From Sebastes aleutianus (Eukaryota > Chordata > Actinopteri > Perciformes > Sebastidae), in the NCBI GenBank assembly GCA_916700875.1, contig CAKAKS010000066.1:13549861-13613860 (forward strand): DNA of 64,000 nucleotides, in the 5' to 3' direction. The translations under genes and the position numbers were made by a program. Numbering within the stretch: position 1 is the stretch's first letter; each line of letters opens with the position of its first letter. A model generated the notes under the pieces. It searched no databases. It had not been told where the DNA came from and saw nothing but the letters and a program-made list of their open reading frames with translations. Below, piece by piece: positions 1 to 10,643 of the stretch.

Positions 1-1
1 A

Positions 2-559
2 GTGGCGCACCAAGACGCGTCTGGATGCGCAATGCTCGCACCAAGTGACTCTGACCTCATGGTTTCGGAAGCCTGTTGGAGTTGTGCAGACAAATCCTCC
101 TGGGAGTTACCTATCCCAAACGCACAAGCCAACCAAAAGACCGTCCTGGACTTGGACACGCATGTGGTGACTACTGTCACGACAGGATACTTCCACTCAG
201 ACTGTTGCTCCGCGCAGCAGTCCAAACAGCCGCAGCAGCAGCAGAATAAAAAGCGAAAGATGGACACTTCAAGTTATCACATTGTTGAGCCAGAGTTTTA
301 CCTGCCACCAGACTTTGGGCCGGTGCCGTGTAATAATAAAAGGATGAGGACTCAGGAGGAGGATTTAGACTCGGAGCAGTTGGACAGCTCGAACATCTCC
401 AACCTGATCTCGGTGTTGGGTTCAGGTGGACTATCTGAGTTTGTGAGTTGGCAGCAGCAAACGGACCTTGAGCAAATATTCGCAACTCAGACAATTTGTT
501 TGAAACATAAAACACTGTTAACAGGCAGCGGTTGGACCAGAGCAATCGAAGCATTTTGA
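2..559 (+). CDS. ier5l: Immediate early response 5-like protein, C-terminal part (5' end outside window)
   Basis: An open frame enters from the left edge and stops with TGA at 557-559, giving about 185 residues. Visible features are a Q-rich stretch (QPQQQQN), a basic nuclear-localisation-like patch (KKRK) right after it, an NISNLISVLGSGG segment and the end WTRAIEAF. The last two resemble the conserved NLIS-F-GS-G block and the C-terminal W-RAI-AF of the IER2/IER5/IER5L family, known as serum-inducible nuclear regulators that work with PP2A and HSF1. No intron is seen, as expected for these single-exon genes. The assignment to IER5L rather than IER5 or IER2 rests mainly on the neighbour: IER5L lies close to CRAT in human 9q34. 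The start codon and N-terminal IER domain are outside the window; the GTG at position 2 is not a start. Confidence 0.72.
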   Translation: MAHQDASGCAMLAPSDSDLMVSEACWSCADKSSWELPIPNAQANQKTVLDLDTHVVTTVTTGYFHSDCCSAQQSKQPQQQQNKKRKMDTSSYHIVEPEFYLPPDFGPVPCNNKRMRTQEEDLDSEQLDSSNISNLISVLGSGGLSEFVSWQQQTDLEQIFATQTICLKHKTLLTGSGWTRAIEAF

Positions 560-607
560 TTATTTGTATGATTGTTTTTTTTTCTTTGTATCGTTTTATT
601 GCTTTCA

Positions 608-613
608 AATAAA
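608..613 (+). terminator. Polyadenylation signal of ier5l
   Basis: An AATAAA hexamer lies 49 bases after the ier5l stop codon in an AT-rich 3' UTR. A second AATAAA occurs at 1025-1030 and could serve a longer transcript. Confidence 0.55.
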
Positions 614-1197
614 CCATGACACGACTGCAAATTCCCTCTCTTCTCTCCTCTTGTTATTGAACAATGTTGATGAAATGTGAATATATACTGTATATAAAGC
701 AATCATATCCATTTTGGGATTACTTCTGCACATTAACATCCTCATGTCAAATATGATATAATTTCTTCACACAGTATAAATTAACTAATTTAAAGCTTAT
801 TTTCTGGTGATTCATATTGGGGGTACATGCTGGAGTCTGCTGGGTTTGTATTCCTGAAGAAATATAGTTAACACTGTTTCTCTGGAAAAGATGTTGGACG
901 AGCTCCATCATGTGGCCACTTAAGATCTGTACAGCCTCATATGCACCAGCTCAACGCAGAATATCATTCTGTAAATGTATTATTATCAGTATTATTATTA
1001 TATGAGGGCCTGCTTTTATTAATCAATAAAACTATTTTTTTAAATCACTGATGCATTGGCTTTAAATCCTCCTGATGATTTATATGCACTATTTAAGTGT
1101 GCACAAGGTTTATCATAGATATACATCTATGGGGTTACAGTGACCTTGTATTTTTTTTTTTTTATCATTTTACAAGTCTTGTGGGATATCATATAAA

Positions 1198-1580
1198 ATA
1201 TATATAAAATATAATAGTTTATTAATGGCTCATTGATTAATGTAATCTATTATTCCTTTTAATAAAATAAATAGGAGGATTAAAATGCTTATTATTGCTG
1301 AACAATTTTGTGTTTTTTTAAACTGGCATGCACCAAAGTCCACTTGTAAAAAGCAGGACTTTTATTGCTTTTTTTCCATCATATCTATAATTAATAACTC
1401 TGCCATAACTAAAAATTAAAATATAATAGTTTATTAATGCCTCATTGATCACTGTAATCTATTATTTCTTATAATAAAATAAAATAGGATGATAAAATGT
1501 TTATTATTGCTGAACGATTTTGTGTTTTTTGAAACAGGCAGGCACCAAAGTCCACTATAATCAAAGCAGGACTGTTATTA
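1198..1580 (+). repeat. Direct duplication, two copies of about 165 bp
   Basis: Copy 1 (about 1198-1370) and copy 2 (about 1414-1580) share long runs such as ATATAATAGTTTATTAATG, the phrase TTATTATTGCTGAAC and GGCACCAAAGTCCACT-type ends, with scattered substitutions. They are offset by about 216 bp and lie just upstream of the crat transcription start region. Confidence 0.7.
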
Positions 1581-1759
1581 TAGTGGAGAGTTCAGAGTCA
1601 CAGTCCCAGTTGTCTCTGCTCGGTGTGTCCGAGGGGGTTGGACAGCTGATAGCTGTGAGACAACACACACAGGGTATTTGTCCTTGAGACATGACTGCCC
1701 GAGGGTTTCCCATCATCTATATTCCAGCCAGAGACTTTAACGCGTCTGTTTGACACAAC

Positions 1760-4700
1760 ATGTTGGGCGTTCTTGTCAAGGCCGCGGTGAGTTGATTGTT
1801 TTTCGTCTCCATGTGTATTTTTAAGTGCGTAAAAAGCTAAACGCATTACGTTACTGAGGGTCGGTGGGTGGGGCTGCTGGACAGTTACAGGACAGCACCA
1901 ATGTGACAGTGTTAGGTTGATATATAACTCGTGTTTCACCGCTGTAGGTTGTCGAAATGTCTGCTATTTGTTGTGTTAATAGTGTTTATTCAGAGCTTCA
2001 TTTAGCCGCTCCGCAGTGTGACATTACGCACAGCATTAGCCTAGCTTAGCCGATAGCATACCGTTAGCTCACTTAGCTAGTTTACTGCGTATGCATGCTG
2101 GGAACAAATAAAGGACAATCGTAAATAGCATTGTAATAGTAGTTTTATTCGCCACAGTATGACTCCCCCTCAGTATTATCATTATCTTTGTATTCTCAGT
2201 TGTGGTATGAATTACTAAAAACACAACAACGCTGCAACATACTTGTGTCCTAGTGCTTTTATTTTGAAAGCGTTTACCGGAAGTTCTTTATTGTATGCCC
2301 CTGAGGCACAAATAAAAAATGATATCACTACTTATGAATTCATTAATATACCTACTGTAAATGTATGAACATCAATTTATAGTATTTTTTATATGGGATT
2401 CCACCCAAATATATTTTTCAAATCTTATTATTATATCAAATACAGTACTAGGTAGTACTAGTATATTATTATTATTATTATTATTACGGAAGTAGTTCTT
2501 TATTGTATGCCCTGAGGCACAAATAAAAAATTATATCACTACTTATGAATTCATTAGTATTCCTACTATAAATGAATAAACATACATTTTTTTATGGGAT
2601 TCCACCCAAATTTATTTTCAAATTTTATCATTATTATATCAGATACAGTACTAAGTAATACTAGTAAGTAGTACACTAAGTACTAGTGCTTGGTAATCAC
2701 CAGTGAGCATGAGGGCACACATCTTGTTTTCATGTGTGTTTATTTGCCCTGAGGCACAAATAAAAAATTATATCACTACTTATGAATTCATATATATTTT
2801 TCATATATAGTATTTTATTTTATGGCAATCCACCCAAATTTATTTTAAAATCTTATCATTATTATATCAGATACAGTACTAGGTAATACTAGTAAGCAGG
2901 GAATGAAATTAGCACCTGCCACCTGCCAAATAACAGGGTAAATGTTGGCTGTGGCAGATGAAAATTTCAGGTCACCTTCCACCATGGCAGACAAGTTTTC
3001 CTTATATTAAGAAATATTATTTTTAAAAAGCAATTCTAAAGCCTAAATTAAATATATGATAACACTTCATTTTACAGGTAATTTGGCAGTAATTCCAAAG
3101 AAATTCCAAATAGGTAACTTGCTAATTATCACCTAATTACCATGAAATTTGCGGCCCTGTAAAATGAAGTGTTACCAAATACAGTCTTGGATTAAGGTTA
3201 CATGATATATTCCATAATTCTACAGTCTGGTACCACTGACTCAGTGTTTACAATTTAAAAGCGCTCTACCTAGATTGCAGGTGAGGAAAAAGGTGAATTT
3301 CAGACCCTGTTAGTAAGTAGTACACTGAGTACTAGTGCTTGGTAAAAACCAGTGAGCATGAGGGCACAAATCTTGTTTTCATGTGTGTTTGTTTAGCTAC
3401 CATTTGAAAGGTTCAACTGTGTCAACCTTCTATTTATAAGCTGACACCAGTGTGGGTCCAAACAAATAGTATGACTGCATAGCGCAGTTGTTTTGGTGTC
3501 AGTTTTCACAGTTTAATTCACCTCACTGTAAAGTATATGCCTTTGAAATGGTGTTCACAGCACTAAATCCTGTTCTTACTTGAACCCATTTGCACTGCAG
3601 TCATTTACTATTTGAGACTTCGATTGCATGCACTTAATATTTAACAACATGTCGACACCTGGATTTATGAGGCAGCATCAGTCAGCTTTAGTCCAATTAA
3701 TCTTCTGGTTCAACTGGTGAGATTATCACGACACACTTTGACTTTTATGTCAAGGCAGCAAGCCTGCAGTATGGCCATGTGGTCAGTTGTGACACTTTCT
3801 TACTGTTAGACCCTCCAGTGTCCTTGAGCGAGACACTTTACCCCCACGGCAGCCTACTTCTCCTTAGGATGTGTTAAATGCAGAGGTCAAATTTCATGTA
3901 TGTACCTGTATGTGACAAATCTAATGAAGTTTAAACTTTTAAGTTTATTTTACCTATGTAATCTCTAATGGCAGAGAAGAGTTTGCGCTTATCAACACCA
4001 TGTCTTCCAGCTGCGGCCTGGCATGGTGAAGCCATGTCGCCTGGTCAGACCGGTGACACGGATCCCAGAGAGGTCCCTGGTGCACCAGGAGGGTTTACCT
4101 AAGCTGCCCGTGCCAGCCTTGAAGGAGACGTGCGAGCGCTACCTGGCTGTCCTGGAGCCCATCGTCAGCGAGGAGGAGCTGGAACACACCCGGCAGCTGG
4201 TGAAGGAGTTCCTCACGGGCGGTGTTGGAGAAAGGCTGCAGAAAGGCCTGGAGCGGCAGGCGCGCAAGAAAGACAACTGGGTAGATATCTGGGTGCATTT
4301 AGCTGAATGTTTTTGTGTGTTAGACATCTATATGTTTGTAATCCTGCCTTGAAGACTAGTCTAAACAAGCATTGGGGAAATATATACAAACATTTCTGAC
4401 TACTGCTTTATGTAGTTGTCAGAATGGTGGATGCAGTCAGCCTATCTAGACTGCCGTATGCCGGTGGCGGTCTACACCAGCCCTGGGGTTGTACTGCCTC
4501 GCATGCACTTCCAGGATCGACAAGGACAGATGAGGTGAGAAACCGGGATCTACTGTAAAACCACAGTAACTGTTTGTCTTACTAAAATGTCAGATTTTGT
4601 GCACACTCAAAAAGTGATTTCCAAAAGTGATTTACATTGTGTTGGAGTGCAGTATAAACAAGCTTGTATGAAACTGGAGTTTCAAGCCGACCTTTGCGCA

Positions 4701-7700
4701 GGCTTCCCTCCACATGCTGGCTATTTAAAGCCTTTCAGCCGCTCATAGGATTGCTCAGCTGTTTTTGTCTGCTGTGACCCATGGGATATGCAGTGAACAC
4801 GGTGGCCCCCAAAGAGAAATACTCCACTTCTACTTCTATTACACTTCTATTACAGAACCCAACCACCCTGGCCACAAACTGTTCTGCCTGCTGCCGTCTG
4901 GCAGACCGTACCGCAGCATCCGGTCCCACATGACCAGGCTCAGGGACAGCTTCATCTCGCTGGCCATAAGACCGCTGATCTCTTGAGCTCCTGAGCTCAT
5001 CACTTGTCACTTTACCTTTTATCTAATTTGATATACTTTACATACTGTTTCACAAAGTGTTACACCTTTGCGTATATACAGTATATACATATTTACTACT
5101 TCTCTATACATACTACATTCCTGCCTAAACCTCTGCATATATATATTTTTAGTAGGGCTGTCTCGAATACCATTTTTTGATAATTACTGTTGAATATGAA
5201 TAATGAATAATGTTGTGGGATTATTCCTTATTTCATGGGATATTTGGGGATTTAGACATTATTATTACATTTATATATTAAAAAAAAGCATTCGAATAGT
5301 GATTTGGAGGTCGATTAACAGTCGACGCTTCAAAGCATTTCTTATCAGCCCTAATTTTTTGTACTTCTCATTATTACATACAACATTCCTGTTTACACCT
5401 CTGTGTACATATATTACTTCTCATCATGCATATACATACTACATCCTGTTTACTTTCAGTTTTCCCATCTGAAAAATTGTCTTAAACAAAATTACAAATT
5501 TACAATTACATTACTATTATATATTTAATTATGTTTATATTCAAGCCATATTTTTTAACTGCACTATTTTATGCCTTAGATTATCATTTTGCGTTTACTG
5601 TTACTTGTGTGAGTTATATATACATGTTTTATAAGCATTATTGAAGGAACCTGAGACCACAGAAAATGACAAATAAAGAACCTTGAACACTTGAACCAGT
5701 GAAGCCAGTGCTAGAGTTTTAGGTGAGCTGTGTACAGTAGGCCAGTGACACTAGTAGGTCTTATGGGAATGACATTCACTTGTAAATGTGTCCATTCAGA
5801 GCTGATGTTCAGAATCATCATATGTCTGCTAATAACACAATGACGTCTTCTGTGCAGGTTTGCAGCCAAACTGATTGCAGGAGTTTTGGACTTCAAACAA
5901 ATGATTGACACGTGAGTTTGAACTGAAACTAGTAGAATTATCATAAGGTTGTAACAGAGAGCTCATTATCACCATGACTTTCAGTTGGTTTACAAAACTG
6001 CCAATGTATAATGTGAGGTGCTGCTGTGTCATAGTGATACACTGCCTGTGGAGTACCTGAGTGGGAAGCCGCTGTGCATGGACCAGTATTATCAGATCCT
6101 GTCCTCCTGTCGTGTTCCTGGTCCAAAGAGAGACACTGTTGTAAATCACAGCATCGGGAAAACACCTGTCTCTCATATCACTGTGGTCCACAACTTCCAG
6201 GTACTCTAGATGGCACTGTGGTTCTTCTCCTTCTTGTTCTCCTTAACATTTCAGCTAGACACTTCAACAGAAACTGATTCTGATATGTCATTATCATTGG
6301 TGCAATTGCTAAAGAAATACCGGTGGCTGTATGAAAGTTTAACTTCGGTATTTTTCAACCTGGACCCTATTTTCCCATATTTTTGTGTCTAAGTGACTAA
6401 TGTGAACACCAATATTTGAAATTGATTCAGTATTGAGGGAGAACGCTGTAACCAGCAGCCACAAAACGAGCTGCGAGGGAAAGTGAGCAGCGTCAATGTA
6501 ACATTACGTCCACTAAAAGTGCTTGTTTTTGCCACTGACAGGCCCAGACTGTTATTATAAGTGTCTGACAAAATTATGGAAAAAACGCTAAAGACAAATT
6601 TAACGTTTTTCTTACCTTTCACTTGATCCGGTCTGTTTGTTATTGTGTCCAAGTCCCGTTCAAGGAGAAGTCTCGTTGTGAAATCTGAATATCCGTATAC
6701 TCTGGCTCAAATAAATACAGGCGGCCATCAAATTCATAGACCTCATCCACATTGTGGAAATCATCTAAATATTCAGCCATTACATTGAAAATATTTTAGA
6801 TAACACTAAGTTTTGCTTTCTGTACTCCAACACAACAAACTCTGCCCGGCTGGCTCTCGTGTTTCCACCACGTTGTCTTATAGCAACTCGTCACCTCGCG
6901 AGATTTCAGAACGAGACTTCTCCTTGAGCGAGACTCTTCCCATAATGTCAGACACTTATAATAACAATCAGAGCATGTCATGGCAAAAACAAGCACTTTT
7001 AGTAGACGTAAATGACGCTGCCAGCTTGCCCCAATAGCACCATATTGCAGCCTGTGAGCAGCTGCCGTCTACAGCGCTCTCCCTCAATACTGGACCAATT
7101 TCAGAAATTGTTGTCTCTATTAGTGAGACAAAAAAACACATACATCCAGGTAGAAAACTACAGAAGTTACCCTTTAACTTAACTCGGTCTCCCCCCCCCA
7201 GTTCTTTGTCTTGGATGTGTACCACAGCGATGGCACCCCGCTGACAATAGACCAGATTTACATGCAGCTGGAGAAGATCTGGAACTCCTCTTTGCAGACT
7301 AACAAGGAGCCTGTTGGCATCCTCACATCACAGCACCGCAACACCTGGGGAAAAGCCTATAATAATCTGATTAAGGGTGAGCAGAGCAGAGACAAAAACT
7401 TAAAAGAGCCTATGACAAAACGCTTCGTATCAATAGATATACTCTCTTATTTAGAATAAATCTAGTCGAAAGAGTCTGTTGTGGAAAAATTTGATCTTAA
7501 AGGTGGTTATATTCCTCCTCAGATAAGATAAATAAGGAGTCAGTCCGTGCCATCCAGAAAAGCATCTTCACAATTTGCCTGGATGCCCCGATGCCGCGGG
7601 TGTCAGACGAGCTCTATCAGAGTCGAGTGGCCGCCCAGATGCTGCACGGAGGAGGAGCTCGCTGGAACAGCGGCAACCGCTGGTTTGACAAGACATTACA

Positions 7701-10104
7701 GGTGAGTAAGCGACACTTTACATTGAAAATGATCAACAGTATTGTGGTAATGGTTGAGAATTTGAATGTGCTTGTCAATCGTTCTCAGTTCATTGTCGGA
7801 GAAGACGGTACATGTGGACTAGTGTATGAACACGCACCTGCCGAGGGTCCACCCATTGTGTTTCTCATCGATTTCGTTGTTAAATCCATGTAAGTTTCTT
7901 TAAATTCTTAGACGGGTGTTTTCCCCCGTTTTCAAATGGACTAAATGTTTCATATTTTCTCAACAGGCAGAGAACTGAAACCATTCGCTCCCCCATGTTT
8001 CCCCTGCCCATGCCCCTGAAACTGCGTTTTAACATCACACCTGAGGTCAAGAGAGACATTGAGAGAGCCAAACAAAATATGAACATGTATGTAAAGTGCA
8101 GTTATGATTATTATTATTATTGTCTCATCTTTGATGTCAAGACATTTTATTTAACTCACTCTTTTTTTTCTTTCATCAGAATGGTGCATGACTTAGATGT
8201 GAAGGTGCTTATGTTTTCACATTTTGGCAAAAAAGTGCCAAAGCAACATAAGCTGAGTCCAGATGCCTTCGTGCAAATGGCTCTCCAACTGGCCTACTTC
8301 AGGTAAGAAATCCATTTTCATAGTTGCTGAATCCCTTTTCAAATTATGCTGGACAAGGACATTAAGGGGATAGTTTGGTGTTTTGAAGTGTGGTTGTATG
8401 AGGTACGTATCCATAGTCTGTGTATTACCTACAGTAAATGACAGTCGACACGCCCCTAGCTTGGAGAAGCAGACAGGAGTTACCGCACGGAAGCAAAGTA
8501 ATGTACTGCTGTGAACAGGGCCGGCAGCAAAACGTATTTTAGCCTCCTAAAAGAAAGGCTCACCTAAAAAAAAAATCAATATCAGATTAAGTCTATACTA
8601 TATTTAAAATATTCGTACTGCTTTACCTTGACGTCAGACAGCCCTTTCCGATGTGGAACTGAACCCGTTGTATCAATCTATGCTCTCGCCAAAGCCACCA
8701 GACTCCATTGAAAAAACTGTAATTTTACCTCGCAGAACACGGGGGTTGCCGGTCTACCGCTACCTCGATCGGTTAGTCTGTTTGTGCTATTGTGTGACTC
8801 TGGTGTATCCAAACTAACCAAAGTCACACAATAACACAAACAAACTCCTGTGTTCTGCAAGGTAAAATTACAGTTTTTTTCAATGGAGTCTGGTTGCTTT
8901 GGTGAGAGTATAGATATCATCTTCAGTTCCCCGTTGGAAACAGACTGTATAGCTGTTTCACAGCAAAGTAAACCAGTGAAAATATACTAAAAATAGCAGG
9001 GGAAAAAACAGCTGATATTGATTTTTTTTAGGTGAGCCTTTCTTTTAGGTGTCTAAAATACGTTTTGCTGTCGGCCCCGTCCACAGCAGCCTACGTGCGG
9101 TAACTCCTGTCTGCTTCTCCAAACTGGGGGCGTGCTGACCATCATCTACTCTAGGTAATACAATGACTATGGATACGTACCTCATACAACCCCACTTCAA
9201 AACACCAGAACCTTCCCTTTTAAGCGCATTACATCATATATCCTGTGTGCTGTTTTTTAATTCCAGGATGTATGATATTTGCTGCTCTACCTATGAGAGC
9301 GCATCGTTACGAATGTTCAAATATGGGCGAACAGATGCAATCCGCGCGACTACTGCAGACTCGGTAAAATTCGTCGAGGCGATGCAAGACCCAGCCAAAC
9401 AGGTATTGTTAAAACCACTAGAGTTTCACAATAAATGTACTATTTAAGGCCTGTAAGCTGTCTGACTGAGCAGTAAATACTGTCAACAGAAAACAGAGAG
9501 GCTGGCACTGCTGCAGAGGGCCATTCAGAAGCATAAGGACAACGCGTACGATGTGAGTTTATCAACATAATAAATCTTATTTTTTTTAAATCACCATCCG
9601 ATGAATCTCAGTTCTGCACATTCAACTTTTTATTTTTTTAGGCAATTCATGGACATGCCATAGACAGACACCTCCTCGGGCTGAAGATGCTGAGCATTGA
9701 AGACCTGACCTCCATGCCTGAGATATTCATGGATACCTCTTTTGCTGTGGCTCAGCATTATAATCTCTCCACCAGCCAGGTATATTTGTATCTAAGAAAG
9801 CCAACAAGTCTAATATTACTAAGCAAATGATTATTTGTCGTCGTGTTTGTTTTTGCTTGCCCTCATCTTCTCCCGTCTCCGTGTCCAGGTTGGCTCCAAG
9901 ACAGACTGTGTGATGTGCTTCGGCCCGATGGTGCCAGATGGCTACGGTGTGTGTTACAATCCCATGGATGAGCACATCAACATCGCCATCACGGCCTTCA
10001 ACAGCTGTGACGAGACGAACGCTGCCAAGTTTGCCCGGGCTGTAGAGGACGCTCTGTTGGATATGAGAGCGCTCCTGGAAGACACAGCTACAGCCGAGCA
10101 CTGA
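1760..10104 (+). CDS. crat: Carnitine O-acetyltransferase, complete, 14 coding exons
   Basis: Crat reversibly transfers acetyl groups between CoA and carnitine, mainly in the mitochondrial matrix, buffering the acetyl-CoA pool. Coding exons: 1760-1786, 4011-4280, 4416-4534, 5858-5911, 6035-6200, 7202-7376, 7523-7701, 7789-7889, 7967-8086, 8180-8302, 9267-9402, 9490-9552, 9642-9779, 9889-10104. All introns are GT-AG and phases match, giving 1887 nt or 628 residues (human about 626). The ATG at 1760 has A at -3 and begins MLGVLVKAA, the start of a basic, acid-free mitochondrial-type leader. Family landmarks are LPVEYLSGKPL, the PGPK segment, the catalytic histidine in VYEHAPAEGPP (about His345), and a C-terminal half with MALQLAY and TDCVMCFGPMVPDGYGVCYNP. 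The protein ends AEH, not the AKL-type peroxisomal signal I recall for human CRAT. An in-frame ATG at 4024 in exon 2 could start a shorter form. Introns 1, 5 and 10 are rich in repeats. Teleosts may have a second crat copy; which one this is cannot be told. Confidence 0.96.
2280..3400 (+). repeat. Locally tandem-duplicated block in crat intron 1
   Basis: A unit beginning CCTGAGGCACAAATAAAAAA and running through TATCACTACTTATGAATTCAT, a CCACCCAAAT segment, GATACAGTACTA and AGTACTAGTGCTTGGTAA recurs starting near 2299, 2508 and 2749. The tail of the unit (GTACTAGTGCTTGGTAA to GTTTTCATGTGTGTTT) recurs at about 2680-2743 and 3330-3391. The third copy is interrupted by unrelated sequence at about 2900-3310 that contains a small foldback element. 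A (TTA)n run lies at about 2465-2487. Confidence 0.75.
3058..3176. mobile_element. Small foldback element (MITE) in crat intron 1
   Basis: The left end AACACTTCATTTTACAGG (3061-3078) is mirrored by CCTGTAAAATGAAGTGTT (3156-3173) on the other side of about 77 bp. This is a non-autonomous DNA-transposon shape of about 119 bp. A related end, CCTGTAAAATAAAGTGTTAC, occurs at about 23817-23836 inside adamts13. No transposase is encoded. Confidence 0.7.
5153..5353. mobile_element. hAT-type non-autonomous element in crat intron 3
   Basis: The element starts TAGGGCTGTC and ends CAGCCCTA, the terminal inverted repeat of a common fish hAT family. The 8-bp flanks ATTTTTAG (5145-5152) and ATTTTTTG (5354-5361) match at 7 of 8 positions, consistent with an aged hAT target duplication. 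No coding capacity in 201 bp. Confidence 0.65.
5540..5690 (+). mobile_element. Probable LINE 3' tail
   Basis: The stretch has the composition of a truncated CR1/L2-like LINE 3' end (ACTGCACTATTTTATGCCTT and later GACAAATAAAGAACCTTGAA followed by a short direct repeat ACTTGAAC). Identification is by resemblance only. Confidence 0.35.
6334..7175. mobile_element. Foldback element (family A), crat intron 5
   Basis: The left end at 6334 (AAAGTTTAACTTCGGTATTT) is mirrored at 7145-7175 (ending CAGAAGTTACCCTTT), and inner blocks mirror too: GTCCACTAAAAGTGCTTGTTT near 6509 against AAACAAGCACTTTTAGTAGAC near 6990. It fills about 842 of the 1001 bases of intron 5 and stops 26 bp before exon 6. A second, shorter member lies in ncs1 at 51738-52130. 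No transposase frame is seen. Confidence 0.8.
8363..9222. mobile_element. Large near-palindromic foldback element, crat intron 10
   Basis: The arms start AAGGGGATAGTTTGGTGTTT (8364) and end CTTCAAAACACCAGAACCTT (from 9197) as inverted copies of each other. Mirrored internal blocks include TACGTATCCATAGTC against ACTATGGATACGTAC and AGAAAGGCTCACCTAAAAAA against TTTTTTAGGTGAGCCTTTCT. The centre is near 8805, where GTCACACAATA-type sequence is also mirrored. The arms are about 400 bp each, interrupted by small indels. The element fills about 860 of the 964 bases of the intron and has no coding capacity. Confidence 0.85.
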
Positions 10105-10643
10105 TCCCAGACACTGGAGCCTGGCACGGCGTTCGCGTCCCGCCGGGGTTGTACGGTACGGGAGCTTGAACTGAACCGGTGCGGCGGAGTCGCTGGCAGA
10201 ACGCCACGCCGACAGAGACGCACAATTTAGCGAGTGTGCTGGCGCTGAGGGGAAACCTGTTATCAGAGGGTTGTGGGATGTGCAATGTGTGATGAAAAGT
10301 AATTATTTACGATGATATTTCTATATTTTAATATATTGTGTTATATAAAATTTAAATTAACATAATTTGATTGTAATAGTATAATAATATTCTTTGTTTT
10401 TACTGGTGCAGCTTTTAGAATGACACTGTACTCATTTGACTTAAAGATTTTGAGTGCTATGCTTTGTTTATTATTTATTTCAGGTCATAATAATTACCCC
10501 ATAGGAATGAAAACAACAACAAAAAAAGGTCTTTCTACTCAACAGAATAGAAGTTAATGGCTGTCACAGAAACGTATGTATTGTAAACTTAAGAAATGTG
10601 AAACAGAAATTTCGAACCTCCTCAAAAGAGTTAATATTTAGTA
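10105..10643. other. Convergent 3' region between crat and adamts13
   Basis: This gap of 539 bases carries both 3' UTRs. On the + strand there is no AATAAA for crat before the adamts13 coding end; the nearest variant is TATAAA at 10344-10349. On the - strand adamts13 has AATAAA hexamers at 10467-10472 and 10474-10479. The two transcripts may therefore end within or overlap this gap. Confidence 0.6.
10467..10479 (-). terminator. Polyadenylation signals of adamts13
   Basis: Two overlapping-range AATAAA hexamers on the - strand (10467-10472 and 10474-10479) lie about 165-180 bases after the adamts13 stop codon. Confidence 0.55.

Larger units (their letters stand above)
560..1759. other. ier5l 3' UTR, spacer and crat upstream region
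   Basis: AT-rich spacer of 1.2 kb between ier5l and the crat start. It holds the ier5l poly(A) signals and two direct copies of a block of about 165 bp (roughly 1198-1370 and 1414-1580). The segment 1590-1760 is less AT-rich and must contain the crat promoter and 5' UTR, but I see no TATA box or other diagnostic site. No further gene is seen. Confidence 0.6.

Noticed and set aside
177..617. Open frame of 146 codons on the - strand under ier5l
   Set aside because: A shadow of the ier5l coding frame, low-complexity and without a recognised domain.
1598..1939. Open frame of 113 codons on the - strand overlapping crat exon 1
   Set aside because: It is antisense to the real first exon, has no homology I recognise and no splice context.
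4281..4352. Extension of crat exon 2 past DNW into its intron
   Set aside because: The donor at 4281 and the next exon starting TTG TCA GAA TGG TGG restore the family sequence DNWLSEWW in frame.
6210..6392. Frame adjoining the crat exon 5 donor
   Set aside because: Intron read-through; the donor GTACTC at 6201 and exon 6 acceptor at 7201 join in phase.
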